Source: Chara braunii
Taxonomy: Eukaryota; Streptophyta; Charophyceae; Charales; Characeae
Length of the DNA stretch: 27,052 nt
NCBI GenBank assembly: GCA_003427395.1
Contig: BFEA01001150.1
Location: forward strand, 61,063-88,114
Direction of reading: 5' to 3'
The number at the start of each line of letters is the position of its first letter. Position 1 is the first letter of the stretch. Of this stretch, positions 18,079 to 27,052 are shown one piece after another. Under the pieces are notes generated by a model, which was not told the origin of the DNA, made no database searches, and saw nothing but the letters and a program-made list of their open reading frames with translations. The position numbers and the translations under genes are program-made.

Positions 18079-18664
18079 GCTAATATACAAAACCCGAATC
18101 CGCAGCAGAATGCTAACCAACCAAATCCTAATCAACCCGCCCCACGAGCCCGGGCTCCCATGACGCCACCAGATCTCTATCTATTTGATCATGCGCACCA
18201 CCTGGCAGGAGCATGGTTGTCCACGCTCCGAGCACAACAGTATGACGATAACGAAGATCAGGTAAACATCCCCGCTCGATTAGGAGGAGACACTCATCAC
18301 TGGTTTAGTACCTATGTATGGGTCGATCTTCAGACCTTCGAACGAGACTTTCTTAATCGATTTGATTACGTCCACCCAGAGCAAGCGCTTTACATGATCA
18401 AGGACCGAGTGCAAAAACCTCTCAAATCCGTTGCAAAGTATCGAAACTTGTTCTTTTGAATGTTTGTGAAAATTGAGCGAGGCGAGCAAGTAGGGAGAGA
18501 TCTGCTCATAGACAGACTCCGCAGTCGAACAATAAGGGCGAAGCTGCAAAAGCAGTTTTCCCCCATCAATCATACGCTGCAACACATCGTGGCCGCTGCA
18601 GAAGAAATGGAACAGAAGTTTGCGGCGAAATTCCTGGAGGTTGGAAGGAGAAGACTATTCTAGG
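18079..18664 (+). pseudogene. Gag, capsid-like domain
   Basis: Frame 1 is open upstream of the ATG at 18160 with a Gln/Asn/Pro-rich stretch, so the native start is probably earlier. The capsid-like region reads GDTHHWFSTYV, TFERDFLNRFDY and VAKYRNLFF, as in the retrotransposon gag family of Ty3/gypsy elements. A TGA at 18457 interrupts it, then the same frame continues (DLLIDRLRSRTIRAKLQ, EEMEQKFAAKF) to a TAG at 18661. Coding shifts to frame 2 near 18640. It would form the virus-like particle shell. Confidence 0.75.
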
Positions 18665-19246
18665 GAGGGAGATTCGTCCGAACTCGCAAGAGCAAAAGGC
18701 GAACTGGCTGCGCTACAAAACAAGTTCGAAAACATGGGGTTTGTGTCGGGTCCTGTCACCTACATAGAACAGATAGCCCCTAAACATCCGATTCCAAGTG
18801 AAATCTCGAGTGTCCCTGTTCCTGTGATGCCGACACATGTACGAACGGCACCCCCGCCCCCAATTGAGACTCTCGTACGATCGAACGAATCAGCTGCCAT
18901 ATTCGAACTGACCAAAACATTGATTAGTCTAATCCAGAAAAGCGAAAAGGAACAACGAGAGCACAACGCTCGGTTGGAAGCCATGATGAGAAACATGCGG
19001 CCCATCGCAGTACGCGCCCCTCCAATCCAACAAGGGCTGACCCCGGCGCCTGCTCTCGTGGGAGCCGCAAACAATCTGAATGTCTGTTATGCATGTCATC
19101 AACCAGGGCATCTAGCCCGTGACTGCCCCCACCGACCCCCGCAACAACGGATCGGGGTCGCACCAGTGGCAGCGGCCCCTGTCGCTAACGAACCAGGGAG
19201 GGTAGGAGCTCTCATGGAAGAATGGAAGGTGTGGGAAGTGCGGTAG
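18640..19246 (+). CDS. Gag, coiled-coil and CCHC nucleocapsid part
   Basis: Frame 2 holds a Glu/Ala/Lys-rich helical segment, a Pro-rich spacer, a second helical segment (about 18890-19000) and a perfect CX2CX4HX4C knuckle, CYACHQPGHLARDC, at 19085-19126. A Pro/Ala-rich tail runs to the TAG at 19244. The nominal ATG at 18620 is inside the capsid overlap, so this is the C-terminal part of gag after a frameshift. The knuckle packages element RNA. Confidence 0.75.
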
Positions 19247-19629
19247 CGACCACGGAAGAAGCTGCTGAGCTTATTCCGTTCGATCAGTATGTATTGATGG
19301 GCTATCCCGGACTCAGAATGATCGGAACGATCAGGCTGGCACCAGAATAGAAAGAAGTGGCGGAGTGGCGACCCTCTCCAGGTGAAATGGAGTCGGGAGG
19401 ACCCACTTTCATCACTGGGGAAATTGATGTACTGAACATCGTCCAAACTTTGGACCTTCGGATTCCACTCCCGATCGGCTATTTGCTCTCGATCTTTGAA
19501 CAAGCTAATGAACGGATGTTACAACACTGCAAGGCGAATCGGAAACGATTCGCCCTCGCTCGAACACCAAACATAAAAGCCCCACGCCAGACGAAAACGC
19601 GACTGGCACATCGGATCCAATACGGGTAG
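19247..19629 (+). pseudogene. Gag-protease spacer region
   Basis: Frame 1 reads AELIPFDQYVLMGYPGL, passes a TAG near 19348 and continues through PTFITGEIDVLNIV and basic sequence to a TAG at 19627. The region has no motif I can name. The position between the nucleocapsid knuckle and the protease suggests a conserved spacer of the polyprotein. Confidence 0.45.
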
Positions 19630-20160
19630 GACTAATACAGAAAGATGATCATTTTCTACGGATTAAACCCATCTCTCTGAAATCTGTGGAATGCGACATC
19701 GAAATCTGGGGAATTTCATACAATGCAATCATTGATTCGGGAGCCGCTGTTTTGGCTATCTCGCCGAGAGTAGTTGAGAGGGCAGGTAGGAAAAACGACC
19801 TAATCATGCTTTCGGAAAAATATCATCTCGTATCGGCAGATGAAGAAAAGATTAAAACAGTGGGAAGAATGACCAATGTCGCTTTCCGATTCAATTTTGG
19901 GAAAAGTGCATGCGCTGGGAGATGTAGTGGTGTTAGATGTAAATACCTACGACGTTCTTCTCGGACTTCCCGCTCTTGTGGCATTACGAGCGAACCAGGA
20001 CTTCGAGCGAAGGTCAATCATCCTCCGAAATACAGGAGGAAAGCCCTATGTTGTACCAATGAGACCGACCCTTCGTACTACCATCAACGCAGTTCTGCAA
20101 GTTTCGCCGATGTTAGCGGGGACTCTCCGTATGATCGCCTGGGAAGACGATGAGCCATAA
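19630..20160 (+). pseudogene. Retropepsin-like aspartic protease
   Basis: Frame 3 carries IIDSGAAVLAISPRVVERAG, with the active-site Asp-Ser-Gly at about 19735-19743. Coding shifts to frame 1 near 19905 (GDVVVLDVNTYDVLLGLPAL), the C-terminal Leu-Gly part of the retropepsin fold. Frame 1 ends at a TAA (20158), but the same frame continues directly into the RT. It would process the Gag-Pol polyprotein as a dimer. One frameshift splits it. Confidence 0.7.
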
Positions 20161-21594
20161 TCGAAGGATGCGGATAGCAGTGACGAAAATGATTCGGAAA
20201 TCTTAAAGCTAGTGCGACAGCGTATTTGTTACCCGCCGCCCCGAACGATCGCAAGAACAATGTACCTAACTAATCGGAACATCCAACGAACCAAGGCGAT
20301 GATTTTGGGTGAACCCCTCATACAGATTTCGAGGATGGTCGATTCTTTGGAACCCCCTCAAACCCTGTACGAAGGAATCTCCCCTCTCCTCACCCGATAT
20401 AACGACAAGAAACACTATTGCGATATAACGGATCTACCCAAGTCCCTATTGACACCTGCAAAAGAGGTACGACTGTTACGCCTGGGGGCGGAGGCGAGTT
20501 CTCTGGAACCCCCTGGGCGTCTCGAGGCCGAATCAGACGAACTCGGAATAAAGATCGCAACTAAAACGGTGCCATGGCAAGATATCTGCGACGGGATCAC
20601 CACGGAAGGACACGTGGCCATCCGGGAGGAAGATGCCCAGATGATGGCCACGGTGTTCTCCTGGCGATCGGATCATTCATTCATTTCTGCGCCACCCGAT
20701 GTGGCGAAACAAGCACGCGCAAAGCAAATCGACGTACGAATCTGGGACCAGCCTTTTGAGTTACACGTTCCACAATACGTACCTGATGAGATACACCGAG
20801 TAATTGCAAATATTCTGATAGAATATCAGGGAGCAATTATTATAACCGACACTGACATTGCCTTGTCGTTGGTTATCCAACACGAAATTCAGAAGGGAAA
20901 TCATTCCCCCATCCACTGCAAGCCTTACCGATATTCCCTGATAGAACGAAAAAAGGTTCTTGAACGAATTCGGGAATTCGAAGCCAGTGGGTGGATCGAA
21001 CCCGCCACCAAACCATGGTCATTTCCCATAATGTTAGTACCGAAGAAAAACAGATCAATTCGCATATGCATCGATTATCGCAAGCTGAATGAAATCACGA
21101 TTAAAGATGTGTATCCCCTCCCCCGGATTGATGATTTGTTGGATGCGATTGGATGCACTAATTATTTTAGTAAGTTTGATATTCGGCATGGCTTCCATCA
21201 CATTCTGGTAAGGGAGGAAGATAGGCCGAAGACGGCCTTCGTGCTGTTTGAGGGAACGTGGCAGTGGGTTCGGTGTCGGATGGGGATTTGCAACACGCCT
21301 GCCACGTTTCAACAGGCGATGAACATGACATTCCAGAACTTCGTCAACAAGACGCGGCTAACTCAGGGAATGATCAATTTCTGCGTGATCGTATACATGG
21401 ATGACATCCTTGTCTACTCGGAGACCTATCACGGGCATGCACAACACATTGAGTGGACGCTGGGAGCACTGAGGGATGCTGGATTCAAGATCGCACTCGA
21501 AAAAAGCGAATTTTTCCTTTCAAAAATTTCGTTATTGGGATACATCGTGACGCGTGGAGGACTGCGGCCTGACTCGAGAAAGGCGCGACGGTAA
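20161..21594 (+). CDS. Ty3/gypsy reverse transcriptase
   Basis: Frame 1 is open from 20161 (after the TAA at 20158) to 21594. The GTG at 20212 is not a real start; this is the interior of Pol. Counting from 20212, the motifs are MLVPKKNRSIRICIDYRKLN at about 274-293, FSKFDIRHGFH with Asp323 (where DLRSGYHQ is usual), CNTPATFQQAMN at 360-371, YMDDILVYS with Asp397-Asp398 at 395-403, and LGYIV near the end. All three catalytic Asp residues are present. About 190 residues without a recognised domain precede the RT. It copies element RNA into DNA in the particle. Confidence 0.88.
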   Translation, partial: SKDADSSDENDSEILKLVRQRICYPPPRTIARTMYLTNRNIQRTKAMILGEPLIQISRMVDSLEPPQTLYEGISPLLTRYNDKKHYCDITDLPKSLLTPAKEVRLLRLGAEASSLEPPGRLEAESDELGIKIATKTVPWQDICDGITTEGHVAIREEDAQMMATVFSWRSDHSFISAPPDVAKQARAKQIDVRIWDQPFELHVPQYVPDEIHRVIANILIEYQGAIIITDTDIALSLVIQHEIQKGNHSPIHCKPYRYSLIERKKVLERIREFEASGWIEPATKPWSFPIMLVPKKNRSIRICIDYRKLNEITIKDVYPLPRIDDLLDAIGCTNYFSKFDIRHGFHHILVREEDRPKTAFVLFEGTWQWVRCRMGICNTPATFQQAMNMTFQNFVNKTRLTQGMINFCVIVYMDDILVYSETYHGHAQHIEWTLGALRDAGFKIALEKSEFFLSKISLLGYIVTRGGLRPDSRKARR

Positions 21595-22320
21595 GAGAAG
21601 CTTCGGTTCCCACATCGCTGACGCATGTTCAAGCCTTCTTAGGATTGGCATCGTAGTATCGTCGTTTCATCAAGGGCTTCGTCGCGATTGCACGACCATT
21701 AACAAACCTGTTACGAAAGGACCAGCCTCTCAGTTGGGACGCGGAGTGTGAGCAGGCCTTCGCGACCCTCAAGGACGCTCTGGCGACGACACCTATTTTG
21801 ATCCGACCGGATCCCTCGAAAACAGTTCATTCTTATCACAGACTGACAACCAGAAGCTATCTCCGCTATTCTAGCACAGAAGGGGAACGATGGTCGCGAA
21901 CATGTCATCGAGTACGCGTCGCGAACGGTGCCAGACGAGCGGAGAAATGACTCAACACCCCAAGGCGAATGCTATGCAGTAGTCTGGGAAATCCAGCACT
22001 TTCATCTGTATCTCTATGGACAGGAGTACCGCCTTGTGATGGATCACGAGCCTTTGCTGACCTTGAAGAAGCTCACTAATTACACGGGCATGGTTGGTCA
22101 TTGGGCGGTACGGCTCCAGGAATACGACTTCGACATCATCCATCGGAAGACAGAAAGGCACGGCAACGCGGACGGACTGACACGTCTGCATAGGCCCGCT
22201 GAAGTACCGAAAGCCGAGGAAATCACTCCGTGGAAAGAGTCGGAACCGACAAACGGACCTAAGTACGGACATGTGACAGTTCTCCCACGTGGCAAGAAGC
22301 AGACTAGTGGCGATGGGTGA
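21595..22320 (+). pseudogene. RNase H region of gypsy Pol
   Basis: Connection-domain coding (AFLGLAS, YRRFIKGF, LSWDAECEQAFATLKDAL) appears in frames other than frame 1 between 21595 and 21800. Frame 1 resumes near 21810 with AILAQKGNDGREHVIEYASR, ECYAVVWEIQHFHLYLYG, LVMDHEPLLTLKKL and HGNADGLTRL, the RT_RNaseH pattern including the Glu and Asp positions. Frame 1 then ends at a TGA (22318). At least two frameshifts make it inactive as sequenced. It removes RNA from the RNA-DNA hybrid. Confidence 0.75.
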
Positions 22321-22321
22321 C

Positions 22322-22585
22322 GAAGGTAACCTCACTACCCCTCTTTCTCTCATCTCCTCTTCGTCTATTCTCTCCCTGCATGATAAATTTTGCTATTTTT
22401 GCGAAGCAATTTCGCGCGTATACTCCGTCTCCATGTGTCCTAACGGGGAAGGGTATGCGGAATGGATAGACTGCCGACAGTGTGTCGCACGAGCCCATGG
22501 CTCGTGCATCCAATACCGAAATGATAGTAAACCGTGGTTATGCCCCTAGTGTCGGGTTGACAAGATCCTGACCGAAGCTCGCTTT
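22322..22585 (+). pseudogene. PHD finger fused to the N-terminus of integrase
   Basis: Frame 2, continuous with the integrase frame, contains CYFC (22391-22402), then 23 residues, EWIDCRQC, four residues, His, two residues, Cys, then eleven residues and WLCP-stop-C ending at 22552. This is the C4HC3 pattern of a PHD finger, including the Trp just before the last Cys pair. The TAG at 22547 lies between the last two Cys and is probably a point mutation, since the frame continues into integrase. PHD fingers usually bind histone tails. Here the finger sits between RNase H and the HHCC integrase finger. A RING or zinc-knuckle assignment fits the spacing less well. Confidence 0.72.
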
Positions 22586-24241
22586 TTGGATGCCACGTCA
22601 GAAGGGTTGGAAAAGACCTGGAAGTTTCGAAGGGCCGAGGTATGGACCGACATCGCCTTGATTGCCACCTTAGTGGGTAACCCCCTCCAGGATTTCACCA
22701 AGGAAGATCGGAGGAGGGCTAACGAAAGGGCTCGGGATTATCGATGGATAGAGGGTAGGTTAGAAAAACGGAAAACGGACGGCAGTAGGATTTGGATGGT
22801 TGTACCGCATCCGTTCATGAGGTACGACTGGGTGAAGACGGCACATGAGGAAACGACAGCCCATTTTGCCGTACGGATTACAGAGTCAGCAATCGACAAA
22901 AATGAGTGGTATTGGTCCAATATTCGGGACGATGTGAAATTCATCGTCGTGAACTGTCAAGTCTGCGCTGTGGACAAGGCGCCGATCCAGCCACCAAGGT
23001 CGATAGTTCCAACGGTAGTAGAACGGTCGTTCCAAAGGGTGAGTACGGATACTACCGATATCGTGGTGCCCCCTGGTCCTAATAGTTGCGAATATTCAAT
23101 CCTGTTGGTATTTGTCGACCATTTTTCGAAATGGATCGAGGCCTACCCCTGTCGTACATGACAAGCCGCCGAAATCGCGCGATATGTTAACCGTTTTCTT
23201 AGGATGCACCAGGATGCGGAAGAAATCTTGACCGATAACGGGGCAGAATTCAGAGGGGAAGTGTTAAGGAACCTGGTCATACACGGTGTCGTTGTACGGA
23301 ACACCGCGCCTCACATGTCACAATCTAATGGACTGGTAGAAAACGCCAATAGGGTGATAAAGACAGCACTGCGACACAACATCGTGACGCGGGATCCGAG
23401 GCCCCTGCCCGATATTGTCGACCACATCTTAGCGGTCCATCGCGGAATGCCCCATGAATCGACGGGTTTGAGCCCCTTTCAATTAAGGACTAATAGCATT
23501 GCTTGCATTTCGATACCAAGCCTACCTGACGAATCAACGCTTAATCGTCGGCCCACAAGGGCCACCGCGCGAGACAAGGCCAAGTGGCACCTAGAGTTAA
23601 TGGAGCGGTCCCTCCCCAGGCTAGCCCGAAAACGCTAGAAAATGACCGAGTTGGCCCATGGCCGACATGTCCGAAGCTACGAGGCCCGGAATGGGAATGC
23701 AGGTCCACGGCCCCTGTACAAATTGGGGGACATCGTGCAGGTAAGGAAATGTGCTCGCCAGGGTAAGCTAGCGCCACGATTCTTCGGGTGATTTCACACG
23801 ATTGAGCTTGGACCGAACGGCGTGAACACCATGTGGCTTGCGCCTAAAGTCTCCGGCAGCCGATCGGCTCGTCCGATCATCCGCCACGTGTCTTACCTTC
23901 GTCCCCTTCCGCCTTCCCCATCTTCGCATACGTCTGAATCCTCCTCCGCTGCGGAAGAAGACGACGACCGCTTATCGTATGTCTCCCCGTCTCCCCCTCG
24001 TTCTCTTTCCATTACTCCGTCTCCATCGCCATCGCCACAAGTTTTCTTACGGAGCGAGCTCTCGACAATTCGTTGCTGGTACCACGGTGTCACATCTCGG
24101 CGATTCGGCAAGTTCATCATCCGCGGCTCAATCCAGACCTTCGACGACTTGCGCAGTTCTTTTGTACTCAGGGAGTGTACGCGGCTGCTGAGTTTCGTTT
24201 TGCAGGAAGTACCCGAGCGGTTGTGTTGGCAGAAGCGGTAG
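22586..24241 (+). pseudogene. Ty3/gypsy integrase
   Basis: Frame 2 carries the zinc finger with His in TAHEETTAHF and Cys in NCQVC (about 22845-22975). The DDE core follows, with Asp in STDTTDIVV, Asp in LTDNGAEF and Glu in SNGLVENANR. A C-terminal region (KLGDIVQVRK, APRFFG) is SH3-like in position. Stops at 23159, 23636 and 23789 leave the same frame readable. After about 23900 the product becomes Ser/Pro-rich and acidic up to a TAG at 24239. No chromodomain is seen at the C-terminus. It inserts element DNA into the host genome. Confidence 0.8.
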
Positions 24242-26094
24242 AAGTTCATCGGCGATCGGCTCCAGGAATCAGCCACGTGTCTACGGTGGTCGCCTTTCGT
24301 GGCGACATCAGCACCATTGGTCCGTTGTGACATACAGCTATCAAGATCAGGCTCCGGCTGTGGGCACAGCAGTTGGCGGCGGAGTGGAATCATTGGCTCA
24401 CGCCCCACGGAGCCAACCTTTTTCCCACGGACGACGTCGATTTCGACGGGATTCGAACCTTCCAGCACGAGCCGGTGGTGGTGCTCCCGGAACTCATCCT
24501 CTTCCCCCGTCCTCAATGAACCCATCCCCGATTTCCACCTTCGACCTCCCCTCCTTTTTTTCCACCTTCTGGCAGTCCGGAGTCCATCCGCGTCTTTCCT
24601 TTCGTCTGGAATCACTTGTTGTCCCCCTCCTCGACCCCTTGCAGTGGAGACATTGGCGAGAGCACTTCATAGAGCTATCGGTGTGTCTGGTGGGAGTAAG
24701 GGTCACGTGGACGCAGCACAGAGATCACCGCCAGCGGGCCGAGTACCTCGAGTTGCTTATCATCCAGGCGTGGCGAACGAAAGTCGAAGGCGATCTGCTC
24801 GGATTCCTCTTCGGATCGGTGCGGCCTGATCACCGCCAACCGATCGTACACGAGTTAACGGTCCCTCTTGCACAGCTGGCTGACGATATCCCTCTTGAGA
24901 TCGTCTCGCAGAGCGACGATAGCCCGGTCCCAGGAGGAAGTAGAGGAGTCAGAGTACAAAGGATTTGAGGAGGAAGTGCGTGACGAGGCTGGGGCGCAAG
25001 CCCAGGCGCAAAAAAGGGAAGAAATCGCGGTCGGGAAGAGACAACTGGAATTCGCCAGCATAGCCGGCCAGCCGCTCATCGACAATCCGGCCTGGGATCC
25101 CGAGTCGCCTAAGCCCGAGGATGGAGCTGGCGAGACTTCGGCGACGGAGCAGATCCCCCTCCCCCTCCACCACCGACCGCCCATCAACTCGTCCACGTAC
25201 CGATGCGGGGCATCGGGCTTCGTCCCCGGTCCTTATCCCGTCGTCCCCTTGATCACCTCTCCTTCCGCCAGATCACCATCCGCGTCACCTTCCCCGCCAA
25301 TCCTTTCCCCATCGATGCCTTCCACTTCTTCTACACTACCCGTCTCGCTGTCACTGTTCACCCCCACCCTTCCACCCGATGCGCCCAACCTGTCTTCTGC
25401 CTCCATATCCTTTTCCTTAGTGCCACGTGGCGAGGCCACAATATGATCGAGGTATATTGCATGATTACGGGGACTATCCCTGCATGCGAGAACCACGATC
25501 ACTTTCGAGCGGCCCTCTTTCGAACCNTCACCACCCTCTACCCCGACTACCTCGCGTCCCTCCCTCACACAGGCAACNGATTCCCCCGCTTCCACCGGAT
25601 CGTTCGTTATCAGGAACTCCAGGAGATGGTGGCCGGAATGGAGAGCTTNCTTCCCCCGCTACCTATCAACCCTCCTCGCCACCCCTCCATGTATCGNCCC
25701 CCCTTTCCCNTCCCCAACGCTTGCTGATGCAGGAATAGTGGACACGTGTCCTGACGGCGACACGTGTAATCCCCTCCTTGGATTGACAAAGACTCTCCCT
25801 GAGGAATTAGTAGTAGAGCATTACTGTCACGATTGGACGACGTCCACACGCATTCAAACGGTAAGTGGTATGGAAGAGCTCCGCGTGTCGACCGATTAGA
25901 GAGATCGACACGTTGTTAGGAAACCCGGGGAGGGGACCCTGTTCGTCGCTGAAGCCAAGCGGTACAGTGCCTGTCACTTCACTGTCCGCGCTTCAGAGGT
26001 CCTCAACGGCGCAACAGGGAGTGGGGTGCAAATCTCCCCTGTCACAACCCACCTGAATGCCCAGCCGGAGGGCTATCATGGCGTGACCGAATAA
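24073..26094 (+). pseudogene. Extra ORF region downstream of integrase, unknown function
   Basis: Coding character persists for about 2 kb after integrase in shifting frames. Frame 1 from about 24073 to 24515 includes AQQLAAEWNHWLTPHG and EPVVVLPELILF. Frame 3 from about 24530 to 24966 includes WREHFIELSVC and AEYLELLIIQAWR. Frame 1 from about 24930 to 25440 has an acidic coiled-coil-like stretch and then a Pro/Ser-rich stretch. Frame 2 from about 25440 to 25727 includes YCMITGTIPACENHDHFRAAL. Frame 1 resumes to a TAA at 26092. I recognise no domain. It could be an additional ORF of the gypsy element or a captured host gene. Single Ns occur between 25527 and 25710. Confidence 0.4.
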
Positions 26095-27006
26095 ATGGAA
26101 AATTTGAGCATAAATAAAGGGAAACAAAAGCACAGACTTTTAGTTCTAAGATTAGTCCGCGCTTATCTCAAGGCGAGTATCAGCCTTTTGCAGATTTACA
26201 GAGGCAGATTTGAGGTCTGCTTTGAATTAATAATGCACAGATTTGGGACAACAAGGAAAAATCAGCAAAATTTTTAACTAGTACACAGTCTCGCAATTCT
26301 TGCCATGTAATAAGAAGGGGGGGTGAGTCTGCAGTTCACTATCAATCAGTAAGCGACATGCTCAACTCGCCCTGCCCTGGACTGTTTCCTATAGTCACAG
26401 CGTGTAGTTCCGTACAATGCCTTGAGAACTCTCACAATCTGTTGCAAGTCACGGGCATCGACCTGGTTGACTAATAAGGCACGATCAGCCCTTGATCAAG
26501 TCGAGCACACGTGTNTAGTGAGTACGCACCCCGATGTCAGGGAGCTCAAATTCGAGGACTGACTGCAAACCCACATTTTCGATCAAACAATTTCCAGTCT
26601 TGTCTTCGTCNAAGTCTGCGAAGGTGTTCCCAGTGCACTCAAGGCTGATGAGCCAGTTATCTGTCCAACTGCTCTATTTAAATACAAGTCATACAATGGT
26701 AATTAGTGTGCCCAACACTTGATGAACCAGCTGTGTGATCAGCTGCTGTATTTGAGTTCATAGGTAATTAATGCATCAGCAATTATGTGAACAGCAGCTG
26801 TATTTGAGTTCCGAGGTAATTAATGCATCAGCAACTGTGTGATCAGCAGGTGTTGTTTTCAGAGGCAATTAGTGCACCATCACTTGGCGAGCCAGCTGTT
26901 TTTGCTTTCTCCCGCTTTGCTTCCTCCCTTTCTTTCTCTATACCCAATTCACTACAAAATCTTATTGTCCTCTCTCTCTCTTACTCACTTTCTCTCTCAA
27001 TCAGGC

Positions 27007-27009
<3 letters not shown>
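26095..27009 (+). other. Region without a supported gene
   Basis: I find no coding sequence I can defend. A purine run, AAGAAGGGGGGG at 26312-26323, resembles a polypurine tract, but the sequence after it does not match the 5' LTR start. A TATTTAAATA motif lies near 26675. Degenerate tandem repeats occupy about 26699-26895. Confidence 0.4.
26699..26895 (+). repeat. Degenerate tandem repeat, about four copies of ~50-65 nt
   Basis: Units begin with GTAATTARTG or GCAATTAGTG near 26699, 26764, 26816 and 26866. They share GATCAGC or GAACAGC, CAGCTG and GTATTTGAGTTC elements. CAGCTG recurs in several units. Confidence 0.7.

Positions 27010-27052
<43 letters not shown>
27010..27052 (+). repeat. (TC)n microsatellite at the window end
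   Basis: A pure TC/CT dinucleotide run extends to the last base, following shorter CT tracts from about 26970. Its full length lies beyond the window. Confidence 0.95.

Larger units (their letters stand above)
15460..26094 (+). mobile_element. Ty3/gypsy LTR retrotransposon with PHD-integrase, no 3' LTR recognised
   Basis: The order is 5' LTR (15460 to about 17918), primer binding site, gag, protease, RT, RNase H, PHD finger, integrase and an extra ORF region. Protease-RT-RNase H-integrase is the Ty3/gypsy order. It starts TGTGACGA directly at the LINE tail. Frameshifts and stops disrupt gag, protease, RNase H and integrase. The right end is provisional: coding-like sequence fades at about 26094 and no copy of the 5' LTR start is found before 27052. 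Confidence 0.8.

Noticed and set aside
23893-24615. 240-residue minus-strand frame
   Set aside because: It is the antisense of Ser/Pro-rich integrase tail coding; the + strand has recognisable integrase immediately upstream in frame.
26312-26323. Polypurine tract of the gypsy element
   Set aside because: The bases after it (TGAGTCTGC) do not match the 5' LTR start (TGTGACGAA), so it is not supported as the plus-strand primer site.
26645-26680. CTGATGA core near the right end
   Set aside because: No following GAAA or stem II pairing is present.

Overview
The window looks like transposon-packed nuclear DNA from a plant-lineage eukaryote. I find no host gene I can defend. The dominant content is three large retroelements of different classes lying head to tail on the + strand, plus one solo LTR nested in the middle one. 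Plant-type LINE parts (DUF4283-like ORF1, zf-RVT-like finger), a Ty3/gypsy element primed by initiator Met-tRNA, and a Penelope-like element with its endonuclease in front of the RT together suggest a green-lineage genome, plausibly a charophyte alga. That assignment is inference, not something the sequence proves.

Region 1 (1 to about 4.8 kb) is a decayed Penelope-like element (PLE). In order it carries a charged coiled-coil region, a GIY-YIG endonuclease domain, a basic linker with a Cys/His cluster, and a PLE-type reverse transcriptase. The endonuclease lies N-terminal to the RT, the permuted order of the Chlamys/Naiad PLE group, not the classical RT-then-GIY-YIG order. About 660 bp downstream of the RT stop lies a candidate type I hammerhead ribozyme (4786-4832) on the same strand.

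Region 2 (about 5.7 to 15.46 kb) is an L1-like LINE. It has a two-copy tandem repeat of about 260 bp ahead of ORF1, an ORF1 with DUF4283-like and CCHC parts, an APE-type endonuclease whose N-terminal half is inverted (about 8824-9195), a 47-bp foldback inside the endonuclease, an RT with an ADD box, and a C-terminal zinc finger. The LINE is split at 12366/14914 by a 2.54-kb LTR on the minus strand with a 4-bp target duplication. Reading across the removed LTR restores the frame.

Region 3 (15460 to about 26.1 kb) is a Ty3/gypsy element related to the nested LTR: 5' LTR, tRNA-Met-type primer binding site, gag with a CCHC knuckle, protease, RT, RNase H, a PHD finger fused in frame to the integrase, and an extra downstream ORF region of unknown function. 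No matching 3' LTR is recognised before the window ends in a TC repeat. The two LTRs are homologous and share a TATA box, a consensus splice donor and a short protein-coding-like segment ending in a CxxC motif.

All three elements carry in-frame stops and frameshifts, so none is intact as sequenced. Many stops fit C-to-T decay, although assembly error in homopolymers is also possible.
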